14,917 nt of DNA from HGM11525 sp036307445. GTDB taxonomy: Bacteria; Bacillota; Clostridia; UBA1381. Made by a program: the position numbers and the translations under genes. Of the stretch, positions 1 through 6,440 are shown piece by piece (position 1 is the first letter of the stretch; each line of letters begins with the position of its first letter). The DNA lies in NCBI GenBank assembly GCA_036307445.1, contig JAXJXP010000012.1:1-14917 (forward strand), given 5' to 3'. Below the pieces are notes generated by a model. That model worked only from the letters and a program-made list of their open reading frames with translations. It ran no database searches and was not told the origin of the DNA.

Positions 1-47
1 ATATGATATATTCCGCTTTCACTCTTCCGTCTTGGTGTTCTTGGCAT
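1..47 (-). CDS. IS200-like / REP-associated (RAYT) transposase, N-terminal fragment cut by window edge
   Basis: The minus strand from 47 reads MPRTPRRKSESGIYH and then leaves the window. This matches the usual N-terminus of Y1 tyrosine (HUH) transposases of the IS200-like/RAYT group in Bacillota, where the Tyr-His pair begins the first strand of the domain. A clear Shine-Dalgarno site (GAGGTGAT, about 52-59) lies before the ATG. These enzymes nick single-stranded DNA at palindromic ends. The REP-like leader just upstream supports the call. Only 15 codons are visible, so it is not known whether the gene is intact. The catalytic HUH motif and tyrosine would lie outside the window. Confidence 0.6.
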   Translation of the reverse strand, partial: MPRTPRRKSESGIYH

Positions 48-84
48 TTCTATCACCTCGAGATTAATATATCACAAACACTCC

Positions 85-130
85 GTTCTGTCAAGACAAC
101 AGAACCGTCCCCTTGTCTCGCCCTTGTCTT
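85..130. repeat. REP-like palindromic element upstream of the transposase
   Basis: The segment contains the core AGAACCGTCCCC (101-112), flanked by AGACAA (94-99) and TTGTCT (113-118). A second copy of CCCTTGTCTT lies at 121-130, and 93-99 also pairs perfectly with 124-130. An alternative hairpin pairs GTTCTGT (85-91) with ACAGAAC (99-105). From memory, the GGGGACGGTTCT core is common beside RAYT-type transposases in Clostridia and Bacilli. It may be the end recognised by the transposase. It could also fold at the 3' end of the toxin-immunity transcript, although no clear U-tract follows. Confidence 0.55.
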
Positions 131-133
131 GGC

Positions 134-625
134 TTAAATTAATTCAACAAAAATACCCTTAGACAAAAGGAATTCTACAGTTGAATCTTTAATCTGGTCG
201 CATTTTATATACATATAATAATCATATCCAAACTCTATTTCTACTTTTTCAGACTTCAGCTTGCACCACAACAATTCGCGCAATGTCATTCGGATAAGAT
301 TTTCAAGTTTATCCTTACTCACATTCATATTATCTTTTATCTCGGCAAGTAATTCCTTTTCATCTGGCGAAAAATAAGTCTCATCCGAAACATCATAATA
401 TTTTTCTAAACAATTAATCATTAGTGTTGAAATATTGTTTTCTTCCATAGTTAGTTTTATTGCACTAATATAGCCATTTTCGATACGAAGATATTCCTCT
501 TTTGTTAGTGTCTCTCCATTAAAAACTCTCCCAATATCACTTATAGATGTCCAGTCTTCTTGTGTATATCTCCCATTCTTATCACGAAATTCTGGGTTAT
601 ATTTTGTAATACGATAGCAATACAT
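134..625 (-). CDS. Putative immunity protein for the adjacent MuF toxin (163 aa, unnamed family)
   Basis: This is a small soluble protein without a signal peptide or membrane segment. It is acidic and rich in charged helices, with an N-terminal YRITKYNP segment and an EDWTSISDIG motif near residues 24-33. Its ATG (625) lies one base beyond the toxin stop, with AGGAG six bases upstream inside the toxin gene, so the two are translated from one message. In polymorphic toxin systems the gene directly downstream of the toxin usually encodes the cognate immunity protein. The size, acidity and position fit that role. I do not recognise a named immunity family, so the function is inferred from context. 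Both genes are on the same strand, and no terminator separates them. Confidence 0.6.
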   Translation of the reverse strand: MYCYRITKYNPEFRDKNGRYTQEDWTSISDIGRVFNGETLTKEEYLRIENGYISAIKLTMEENNISTLMINCLEKYYDVSDETYFSPDEKELLAEIKDNMNVSKDKLENLIRMTLRELLWCKLKSEKVEIEFGYDYYMYIKCDQIKDSTVEFLLSKGIFVELI

Positions 626-626
626 T

Positions 627-1892
627 TTAATCTCCTATTCTCTTTAAATTCTCATCATACGTACCCATTCTCGTACTCTTTTTTGCTAAGCCTTTAATTG
701 AATCAGCCATTTTCCATCTTCCTCCAATATGACCATCAATATCAGGTGTTATATACCTATTTCCTTTCTTGAAAATAGGCTGACCATGAGAATATTGTCC
801 TATTTGTGTAAAACCAAGTTTCTTTGCTTCATCCATCAACTCTTTATTGGTTAATCTTGTTGCATCATATGTTCTATTTATGTACTTCCTTGTCTGCTTG
901 ACCGCATTCATAGCTTCGTCGGAGTATTTGATACTACCCACCACAGGCAGTAATGCCGCAGCATCTAATATTGTCTGCAGAGCGTGCGACGGAGTCAGCT
1001 TCCAATGGGTTACATCGTACAGCAAATCCCTTATATCCGCAGGCAAATCAAGACCCAAAAAGCCTAATGCAATCTGTCCCAATGTTCCCAAAAGGTTAGT
1101 ATCCTCGGTATAGTTTCCAAGAATCATCTGCTTTAGCGAGGCTTTTAAATAATCAAGCTTATCGAAAGTATCATTCTCCTGCAATATTGCAACCGAATTG
1201 CCGTCCTTGTCTAGAATCTCTGCTCTGCAGTTACAATTGGGATGGAGCGGCGAAAAATATGACGCATTGTGAATATCAAACACCTTGCCGTTTAGCTCGG
1301 TACAATGCTCACAATTATCTCCAACCGTCATAAACCGATAATGCGTAAAGCCTCTATCCTGATAATCCCATAATAACATATACCGTTCCATTTGTCCAGC
1401 ACACGAGGTCAAAAATGACTTAACGGCATTTGTTCTTTTGTCAACAGCCGTATTTATATGCCTTAACAGAGTTTTTACATCCTTTCCCTGCATCACCATC
1501 AATTCCAGCTCACGAAGTAGCTGCTTTTTAGTTGTTTCCTCGGATTTTTCAAGATTTTTTCTAAACTGACTTTTAAACACCTCGGCACGCTCTTGGTACT
1601 GCGAAAGCTTTGCAATTGCTTCTGCACCCAAATCAAATTCGGCATAAAAATCCTCTATCTGCCTTTTTACCCTGTCAACAAGCAAATCATAGGGACACGT
1701 CCATCTGTTACCGACAATTGCGCGTGTATCATTATCAAGAAACTCACGGTCGGCAACTGCAATATTCCCTTTCATTGTTGCCAATACATCCTTTGTCCCC
1801 ACAGGAACAAAACAGCTGTAAATATAAGCTATCTCGTTATCTATCCCCCTTTTCAGCTCCTCTGCAAGATATGTAAAATCCTTTTCCTTCAT
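627..1892 (-). CDS. MuF-domain polymorphic toxin with Ntox21-like C-terminal RNase domain
   Basis: The 421-aa protein has a helical N-terminal half. It is followed by a MuF (SPP1 gp7-like head morphogenesis) signature at about 192-222: C194-x2-C197, then HPNCNC at 217-222. A hydrophobic pre-toxin linker with LDLPADIRDLLYDVTHW spans about 281-297. The C-terminal ~80 residues have DIDGH (384-388), RMGT (408-411) and RIGD (418-421). These resemble the RxG[ST] and RxxD motifs of the Ntox21 family, predicted BECR-fold RNases; the Asp/His spacing differs from my memory of that family. MuF toxins are normally phage-borne, and no other phage gene is here. I chose ATG 1892 (AGAGG eight bases upstream) over GTG 1919, because the promoter would start transcription at about 1920, leaving GTG 1919 no leader. 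Confidence 0.75.
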   Translation of the reverse strand: MKEKDFTYLAEELKRGIDNEIAYIYSCFVPVGTKDVLATMKGNIAVADREFLDNDTRAIVGNRWTCPYDLLVDRVKRQIEDFYAEFDLGAEAIAKLSQYQERAEVFKSQFRKNLEKSEETTKKQLLRELELMVMQGKDVKTLLRHINTAVDKRTNAVKSFLTSCAGQMERYMLLWDYQDRGFTHYRFMTVGDNCEHCTELNGKVFDIHNASYFSPLHPNCNCRAEILDKDGNSVAILQENDTFDKLDYLKASLKQMILGNYTEDTNLLGTLGQIALGFLGLDLPADIRDLLYDVTHWKLTPSHALQTILDAAALLPVVGSIKYSDEAMNAVKQTRKYINRTYDATRLTNKELMDEAKKLGFTQIGQYSHGQPIFKKGNRYITPDIDGHIGGRWKMADSIKGLAKKSTRMGTYDENLKRIGD

Positions 1893-1912
1893 TCCATCAT
1901 CCTCTCTTGTGT

Positions 1913-1927
1913 ATTGCACTACGCAAC
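1913..1927. promoter_or_regulatory. Operator-like dyad over the toxin transcription start
   Basis: The 15-base sequence ATTGCACTACGCAAC matches the perfect dyad at 1965-1979 at 12 of 15 positions and overlaps the predicted start site. Its centre (1920) is 52 bases, about five helical turns, from the centre of the other dyad. It is probably the weaker site of a repressor pair. Confidence 0.5.
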
Positions 1928-1956
1928 ATTATAACACAAAAATTTACATTTGTCAA
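1928..1956 (-). promoter_or_regulatory. Consensus sigma-A promoter of the toxin-immunity operon
   Basis: On the minus strand TTGACA (1956-1951) and TATAAT (1933-1928) are separated by exactly 17 bases, a perfect consensus match. The expected start site is about 1920-1921, giving a leader of roughly 28 bases before ATG 1892. This decides the toxin start codon. Confidence 0.85.
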
Positions 1957-1964
1957 GATAATTG

Positions 1965-1979
1965 ATTGCGTTACGCAAT
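1965..1979. promoter_or_regulatory. Perfect operator-like palindrome upstream of the toxin -35
   Basis: ATTGCGT-T-ACGCAAT is a perfect 7+1+7 dyad eight bases beyond the -35 hexamer. With the related dyad at 1913-1927 it brackets the promoter. This layout suits a dimeric helix-turn-helix repressor acting on both sites. No such repressor is encoded nearby. Confidence 0.55.
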
Positions 1980-1986
1980 TATTCGA

Positions 1987-2017
1987 CACAAAAATAACTC
2001 TGCTTTCTGCAGAGTTA
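1987..2017 (-). terminator. Intrinsic terminator of the recX-rimO-pgsA operon
   Basis: A perfect 9-bp stem (TAACTCTGC at 1995-2003 and GCAGAGTTA at 2009-2017) has a 5-base loop. On the minus strand it is followed by TTTTT (1994-1990). It lies directly after the stop of the TtcA-like gene and insulates the operon from the toxin promoter. Confidence 0.85.
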
Positions 2018-2025
2018 CTTAGTCT

Positions 2026-2739
2026 TTATTCTTCTGTCCAGCCGTTTATTTTACTGTTTTGAATTGCTGTAAAAAGCCGTTTTTTAAGTCCGGGAAAGGT
2101 TTTCCTTTCCAATTCCGCAATTATTTCCTTCATATCCTCACGTTTGGTTACACCGTCTGCCGGACACCCGCTCGGTTTGACGGGGAAATTATTCCTCTTT
2201 GCCGCCCCTTTGATATCACCCTCTCGAACGTAAATCAGCGGTCTTATTGAATACAAATCGGTACGGTCAAGGTATGTAACAGGCGAAAAGCAGTTTACTC
2301 TCCCCTCATACAAAAGGCTTAGCATAAAGGTTTCCAGAACGTCATCGTTATGATGTCCGAGCGCAACCCTTTTGCAGCCCATTTCTATCGCCATATCATT
2401 GAGTGCGCCTCGTCTTAATTTAGCACACAATGCACAGGGATTTGTTTCCTTTCTTATGTCAAACACTACCTCACGTATATTGGTACGTTTGACGTGGTAT
2501 TCCATACCAAGCTTTTCGCAAAATGCCGCAATTTCTGAAAAATCGCCATCACCTGTCATATCAAGAGACAAGCCGACAGGAGTAAATTTTTTTGGATAAT
2601 ATCTCGCAAGTCCCGCAAGAGCCGCCGCAAGAGCAAGACTGTCCTTTCCGCCCGATATACCAACAGCAACTCTATCGCCGTCCTCTATCATATTATAGTC
2701 CTCAACGGCACGCCGTACAAGGCTTGTTATATATCTCAC
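2026..2739 (-). CDS. TtcA-like PP-loop ATPase, probable tRNA thiolation enzyme
   Basis: The 237-aa protein is of the TtcA/TtuA-type N-type ATP pyrophosphatase family, which activates a tRNA base by adenylation for sulfur insertion. The PP-loop SGGKDS is at 29-34, the CxxC pair at C102/C105 and a third cysteine at C192 (GCPADG). These three are the expected ligands of a [4Fe-4S] cluster. GHHNDD (128-133) is also typical. The classic TtcA product is 2-thiocytidine at tRNA position 32, but the exact target in Clostridia is not shown by the sequence. The start is GTG 2739. Its Shine-Dalgarno site AGAGGT overlaps the pgsA stop, 12 bases away, so the genes are co-transcribed. It is the last gene of the operon. 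Confidence 0.8.
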   Translation of the reverse strand: MRYITSLVRRAVEDYNMIEDGDRVAVGISGGKDSLALAAALAGLARYYPKKFTPVGLSLDMTGDGDFSEIAAFCEKLGMEYHVKRTNIREVVFDIRKETNPCALCAKLRRGALNDMAIEMGCKRVALGHHNDDVLETFMLSLLYEGRVNCFSPVTYLDRTDLYSIRPLIYVREGDIKGAAKRNNFPVKPSGCPADGVTKREDMKEIIAELERKTFPGLKKRLFTAIQNSKINGWTEE

Positions 2740-2751
2740 TTCTGTTACCTC

Positions 2752-3294
2752 TTACATCTTAAGTATGCTTTTGTTCTTCCACAGATAATCAACACCTGAA
2801 ATTACTGTAAAGGCAACAGACAACCATACCAGAATATCGGTGATTATTTTTCCCGCTGTTTCAGGAAACACAGGAAGAAGCAGAATAATAGCTGCAATTA
2901 TTGCAACCATTTGAGAGACTGTTTTGAGTTTACCCCACATACTTGCTGCAATAACCTTTCCGTCAGCGGCTGCCACAAGTCTTACACCCGATACCATAAA
3001 TTCTCTTGCCAATACTATCATAAGCGCCCATACGGACATTCTGCCGTAATGAAGAAGTATCAGAAATGCCGAGGTTGTCAGCATCTTGTCTGCCAATGGG
3101 TCAACAAATTTGCCGAAGTTAGTTATCTGGTTATAGTTTCTTGCTATATAGCCGTCTGCAGCATCGGACAAAGATGCAATTATAAATACCGCAAGAGCAG
3201 CCGCTCTCGCTGCAGTCGACTCCATCATCATAAGCACCATAAATACAGGTACAAGCACTACTCTAAAAAGTGTAATCTTATTAGCCAAATTCAT
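2752..3294 (-). CDS. pgsA: CDP-diacylglycerol-glycerol-3-phosphate 3-phosphatidyltransferase
   Basis: This integral membrane enzyme makes phosphatidylglycerophosphate from CDP-diacylglycerol and glycerol 3-phosphate, the committed step to phosphatidylglycerol and cardiolipin. The CDP-alcohol phosphotransferase motif is complete: D44, D47-G48, A51-R52, G61, D65 and D69. At 180 aa it has the usual length and several hydrophobic segments (about 5-23, 30-43, 82-100, 123-145 and 153-170). The ATG shares one base with the rimO stop (TAATG), and a strong Shine-Dalgarno site (GGAAAGGAAG) lies inside rimO, so translation is coupled. A rimO-pgsA pairing is common in Bacillota. The start and family are secure. 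Confidence 0.93.
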   Translation of the reverse strand: MNLANKITLFRVVLVPVFMVLMMMESTAARAAALAVFIIASLSDAADGYIARNYNQITNFGKFVDPLADKMLTTSAFLILLHYGRMSVWALMIVLAREFMVSGVRLVAAADGKVIAASMWGKLKTVSQMVAIIAAIILLLPVFPETAGKIITDILVWLSVAFTVISGVDYLWKNKSILKM

Positions 3295-4616
3295 TACAAT
3301 ACTTCCTTTCCTGTTAAATCATATTCATCGCAGTCAAGTATTTTAACCTTAACGAAGCTTCCGATTTCCACCTCATCCTCACTCGCAAAGTAAACCTTAC
3401 TGTCTATATCAATACTGTCGGCATAGCTTCTGCCGTAGTACATATAGTTTTCCTCGTCATAGCCCTCGCATAGAACTTCCAAAACCGTTCCCAAGCGTGC
3501 TTTATTCTTTTCGAGCGAAATCTCACGCTGTAGCTGCATTATCTCCTCTGCCCGAGCCTCTTTGATTCCCTCCGAAAGCTGCTCCGGAAACTGCGCAGCA
3601 ACCGTATCCTCCTCCTGAGAGTATGCAAAAACACCTACACGGTCAAGCTTGTACTCCTTCACAAAATTATAAAGCTGCTTGTGCGCCTTTTCGTCCTCGC
3701 CAGGAAAGCCAGAAATAAGTGATGTTCTGATAACTGCGTCAGGCATCTTTTCACGGATTTGCTCAATCTTTTTCTTGATGTCAAGGCTATCTGTTCTTCT
3801 TGCCATTCGCCGTAAAACATCGTCATTAATATGTTGGATTGGCATATCTATATATTTGCAAACCTTGTCCTCTTTTGCCATTATATCCAAAACATCTTCC
3901 GTAACTGCTTCTGGGTAGAAATAATGAAGTCTTATCCAATGCAGACTTTCAATCTTACAAAGCTCTTTAAGAAGTCTGTCAAGAGAATACCTGCCGTAAA
4001 TATCCTTACCGTAACGTGTTGTGTCCTGAGCAATCAGTATTAGCTCCTTGACACCGTTTTCAGCAAGCTCTTTAGCTTCTGCCAAAATATCCTCAATCTT
4101 TCTGCTTCTGTACTTACCTCTTATCTGCGGTATAGCACAGTATGTGCAGTTGTTGTCGCAGCCGTCGGAGATTTTGATATATGCAGTATAAGGCGGAGTT
4201 GCTGTAATTCGTGCAAGACCTTCGGGAACAGCATCATTTTGATTTCCGAACATACACGGCTTTTCGCCGTTCATTACACTATCTATTACCTCGCATATTT
4301 TATAATAATCGCCCGTTCCGACAACTGCATCAACCTCAGGAAGTTCCGTCATAATATCATTGTGATATCTTTCTGCAAGGCATCCTGTCATAATAAGCTT
4401 TTTGCAGTTTTTATTCTTGTACTCTGCCATTTCAAGCACAGTGTCAATTGACTCCTGCTTGGCATCATTTATAAACCCGCAAGTATTTACAATTATAATC
4501 TCGGCATCCGAAACATCGCCGACAAGCTCGTGTCCGTATTCGCTGAGAAGTCCGAGCATCGTCTCACTGTCGGTGAGGTTTTTAGGACAGCCAAGGCTGA
4601 CCATTCCTATTTTCAT
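3294..4616 (-). CDS. rimO: Ribosomal protein S12 methylthiotransferase RimO
   Basis: This radical SAM enzyme adds a methylthio group to an aspartate of ribosomal protein S12. The three N-terminal cluster cysteines are C10, C46 and C79. The radical SAM motif C153-x3-C157-x2-C160 follows, and the C-terminal region ending at residue 440 fits a TRAM domain. SLGCPKN near the start and the length are typical of RimO rather than MiaB, but the split between these paralogues is made by eye. I start at ATG 4616, giving MKIGMVSLG, because AAAGGA (4632-4627) is well spaced for it. TTG 4634 is in frame but would put the Shine-Dalgarno site inside the gene. The recX stop overlaps that site. Confidence 0.9.
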   Translation of the reverse strand: MKIGMVSLGCPKNLTDSETMLGLLSEYGHELVGDVSDAEIIIVNTCGFINDAKQESIDTVLEMAEYKNKNCKKLIMTGCLAERYHNDIMTELPEVDAVVGTGDYYKICEVIDSVMNGEKPCMFGNQNDAVPEGLARITATPPYTAYIKISDGCDNNCTYCAIPQIRGKYRSRKIEDILAEAKELAENGVKELILIAQDTTRYGKDIYGRYSLDRLLKELCKIESLHWIRLHYFYPEAVTEDVLDIMAKEDKVCKYIDMPIQHINDDVLRRMARRTDSLDIKKKIEQIREKMPDAVIRTSLISGFPGEDEKAHKQLYNFVKEYKLDRVGVFAYSQEEDTVAAQFPEQLSEGIKEARAEEIMQLQREISLEKNKARLGTVLEVLCEGYDEENYMYYGRSYADSIDIDSKVYFASEDEVEIGSFVKVKILDCDEYDLTGKEVL

Positions 4617-4630
4617 ACCGTCATATCCTT

Positions 4631-5059
4631 TCAATCATCATATACCTCTGACGAAATTTCGTCAAAAGCACGTTTTATATCATCAAAGCTGTAGCCCCTT
4701 GCCGCAAAATAGCGAAAAGCCCTGTCTTTGCTTTTGCGGTCAAAGACACCGCCGAGTTTCTTTTCCATAAGCGGCAAAAGCTGTTCACTCTCGTCTGTTT
4801 CTATCTCATCCAAGACCTCGTATATTATTTCTCTGCTTATTCCCCGTCTTACAAGTTCGGCTTTTATCCTGTGCTTGCCGAATTTCTTTATATTGGAAAG
4901 GTCGTTGGCAAGCTTTGCGGCATATATACGGTCATCGGTAAGATGGTACTCGTGAAGGAACTCAAGAGTTTGTTCTATATCCTCAATTTTCGCACCAAAA
5001 TGCTTTAGTTTTTCCTTTAATTCAAATTCAGAATGGCTTCTGAATTCCAGTAATCTCAA
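4631..5059 (-). CDS. recX: Regulatory protein RecX (start uncertain, probably extends to about 5116)
   Basis: RecX binds RecA filaments and limits recombinase activity. The protein shows the helical three-repeat pattern of RecX: LRLLEFRSHSEFELKEKL at the N-terminus, then YHLTDDRIYAAKLAND and FGKHRIKAELVRRGI, then a last repeat ending GYSFDDIKRAFDEI. The first canonical start is TTG 5059 (142 aa), but it cuts into the first helix. The frame stays open upstream and encodes YDSVKEKA, a natural beginning of that helix. The Shine-Dalgarno site AAAGAGGG (5132-5125) lies eight bases before an in-frame ATC at 5116, which would give 161 aa. The true start is therefore unresolved: a non-AUG codon or a base change. 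The stop overlaps the rimO ribosome-binding site. Confidence 0.8.
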   Translation of the reverse strand: MRLLEFRSHSEFELKEKLKHFGAKIEDIEQTLEFLHEYHLTDDRIYAAKLANDLSNIKKFGKHRIKAELVRRGISREIIYEVLDEIETDESEQLLPLMEKKLGGVFDRKSKDRAFRYFAARGYSFDDIKRAFDEISSEVYDD

Positions 5060-5135
5060 TGCCTTTTCTTTAACAGAATCATAGTTATCAAGTACAATGC
5101 TCTTTTTCGTTCTGATGACAAAAACCCTCTTTCAA

Positions 5136-6323
5136 TTATAGTCTGAAATAATCAAACAACTGACCGAAATCAATGCCCGCAATTATCTTATTCTCATACT
5201 TCTGAAACAGGCTGTGATAGCCAGACTGCAACTGCTCCGACTGTATTCCTGACTTAATCGATAGATACACCTCAAGGTAAGCAGATAAATGGTCGCAGGC
5301 ACGGATAATCTCGCCATCAATGGCATTAAACTCGTCTTTATTGTACTTTTCGTTTATCTCATCAGATGAAACAGGCTGTACATTTTCATCTTTAACAACG
5401 CGTGATACAAACTCATCCTGTGTATAAAAATCCAAATCCTTCTTTATGCTCTCAGGCACAAGCGGATAAATTACACGGTGCATTTGCTCGTCCTCAATTT
5501 CCTTGATAATATCGTCAAGTCCTGCAACCGAGGATTTTACAGGCGAGACAATATCCCTTGTAAGAACCTCGGGGATATCGTGGAAAAGTGCGCCGAAAAA
5601 ATTGTTTATAATACGTTTTCTACACACACCTATTTCCACACTGCAGAAGTAGCTGAGCATCGCAACCACCATCATATGTCCCATTACAAAGGTCTGAGGC
5701 ATTCTGACTGCTCTTGACCACCTCTGCTGATAGCGGAGTTTACCTACAATGTTCAGGAATTTTTTAAGGTCTGCATTATTATTAAACCTTTCAAAACCGT
5801 CAAATTTATTACACTCCGAAAGTCCTCTTTCAACCTCCGCCTTAACCTCTTCTATAGCATAGGTTTCGCTATTCATCGGATATATTACCTTGAACTCCCA
5901 TTCAGTAGCATAATAATGTGCCGCACGAAGTATTTGCTTTTCCTTTTCAGCATACTGAGGCTCGTTAAAATAACGGCACATTCTCTCATAAAAGCCGCCG
6001 CCTATTCCCTCGCACTGACCTCTGAGCTGTTCTAACACCCAGCTGTTTATTTGTCCACCCTTTCGTTTCATAAGACTGTGATATATTGGCGGTTTAATAT
6101 CAGTCAGCACAAGTCTGTGCAAAAATTCAAACATACCGCCTTCAATGAGTAAAAGAGGGTCATAATTCCCCTCACCCTCACATTTTGCAAGAGTGTAAGC
6201 ATACACCATTTTATGAGCCTGCTTGTCAAGCTCGGAAAAGCCCATAGCAGGTCGTATGTGGTCATTCCACCTTTGTATTGATGCCGCTTCGTATATATTT
6301 GAAATCAACGCTTTTCTTATCAT
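5136..6323 (-). CDS. HD-domain phosphohydrolase (YfbR-like HD region) with long N-terminal extension
   Basis: This 395-aa cytoplasmic protein carries an HD metal site in its C-terminal half. H216 (MGHMMV), H248-D249 (LFHDIPEVLTRD) and D344 (RACDHLSAY) would form the H...HD...D ligand set. HDIPE followed by DIVSPVK is reminiscent of YfbR-type 5'-deoxynucleotidases. The first ~190 residues are helical and unassigned, so the substrate is unknown. ATG 6323 is preferred over GTG 6332 because GAGGTG is correctly spaced only for the ATG. The gene is first in a five-gene operon running to 1987, and its own consensus promoter lies at 6360-6388. A stand-alone nucleotidase role is plausible but unproven. 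Confidence 0.75.
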   Translation of the reverse strand: MIRKALISNIYEAASIQRWNDHIRPAMGFSELDKQAHKMVYAYTLAKCEGEGNYDPLLLIEGGMFEFLHRLVLTDIKPPIYHSLMKRKGGQINSWVLEQLRGQCEGIGGGFYERMCRYFNEPQYAEKEKQILRAAHYYATEWEFKVIYPMNSETYAIEEVKAEVERGLSECNKFDGFERFNNNADLKKFLNIVGKLRYQQRWSRAVRMPQTFVMGHMMVVAMLSYFCSVEIGVCRKRIINNFFGALFHDIPEVLTRDIVSPVKSSVAGLDDIIKEIEDEQMHRVIYPLVPESIKKDLDFYTQDEFVSRVVKDENVQPVSSDEINEKYNKDEFNAIDGEIIRACDHLSAYLEVYLSIKSGIQSEQLQSGYHSLFQKYENKIIAGIDFGQLFDYFRL

Positions 6324-6359
6324 ATATGACACCTCATCGGAACATAAATATACATTGTA

Positions 6360-6388
6360 ATTATATTATATATTGTTTTTTTTGTCAA
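6360..6388 (-). promoter_or_regulatory. Consensus promoter of the HD-recX-rimO-pgsA-ttcA-like operon
   Basis: On the minus strand TTGACA (6388-6383) and TATAAT (6365-6360) are exactly 17 bases apart. The predicted start is near 6353, about 30 bases before ATG 6323. A second TATAAT at 6370-6365 has an unsuitable 12-base spacing. Confidence 0.85.
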
Positions 6389-6393
6389 TAAGA

Positions 6394-6422
6394 TTGAAAG
6401 TTTAACTAAAATTTGATAAAAT
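6394..6422 (+). promoter_or_regulatory. Promoter of the Crp/Fnr regulator gene
   Basis: TTGAAA (6394-6399) and TAAAAT (6417-6422) are separated by 17 bases. The -35 hexamer starts only five bases from the -35 of the divergent promoter, so the two polymerases would contact overlapping DNA. Confidence 0.75.
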
Positions 6423-6440
6423 ATTAAAGAGGTGAATTTT

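Noticed and set aside
1917..1919. GTG start for the MuF toxin (430 aa)
   Set aside because: The consensus promoter would begin transcription at about this base, leaving no leader, while ATG 1892 has a good ribosome-binding site.
1593..1934. Plus-strand open frame opposite the toxin gene (113 codons)
   Set aside because: It is antisense to a well-supported gene, has no ribosome-binding site and shows no recognisable protein features.
4617..4634. TTG 4634 as rimO start with a recX overlap
   Set aside because: It would place the Shine-Dalgarno site inside the gene; ATG 4616 gives the usual RimO N-terminus.
6432..6440. GTG 6432 as start of the Crp/Fnr gene
   Set aside because: This GTG is part of the AGAGGTG ribosome-binding site of ATG 6441.
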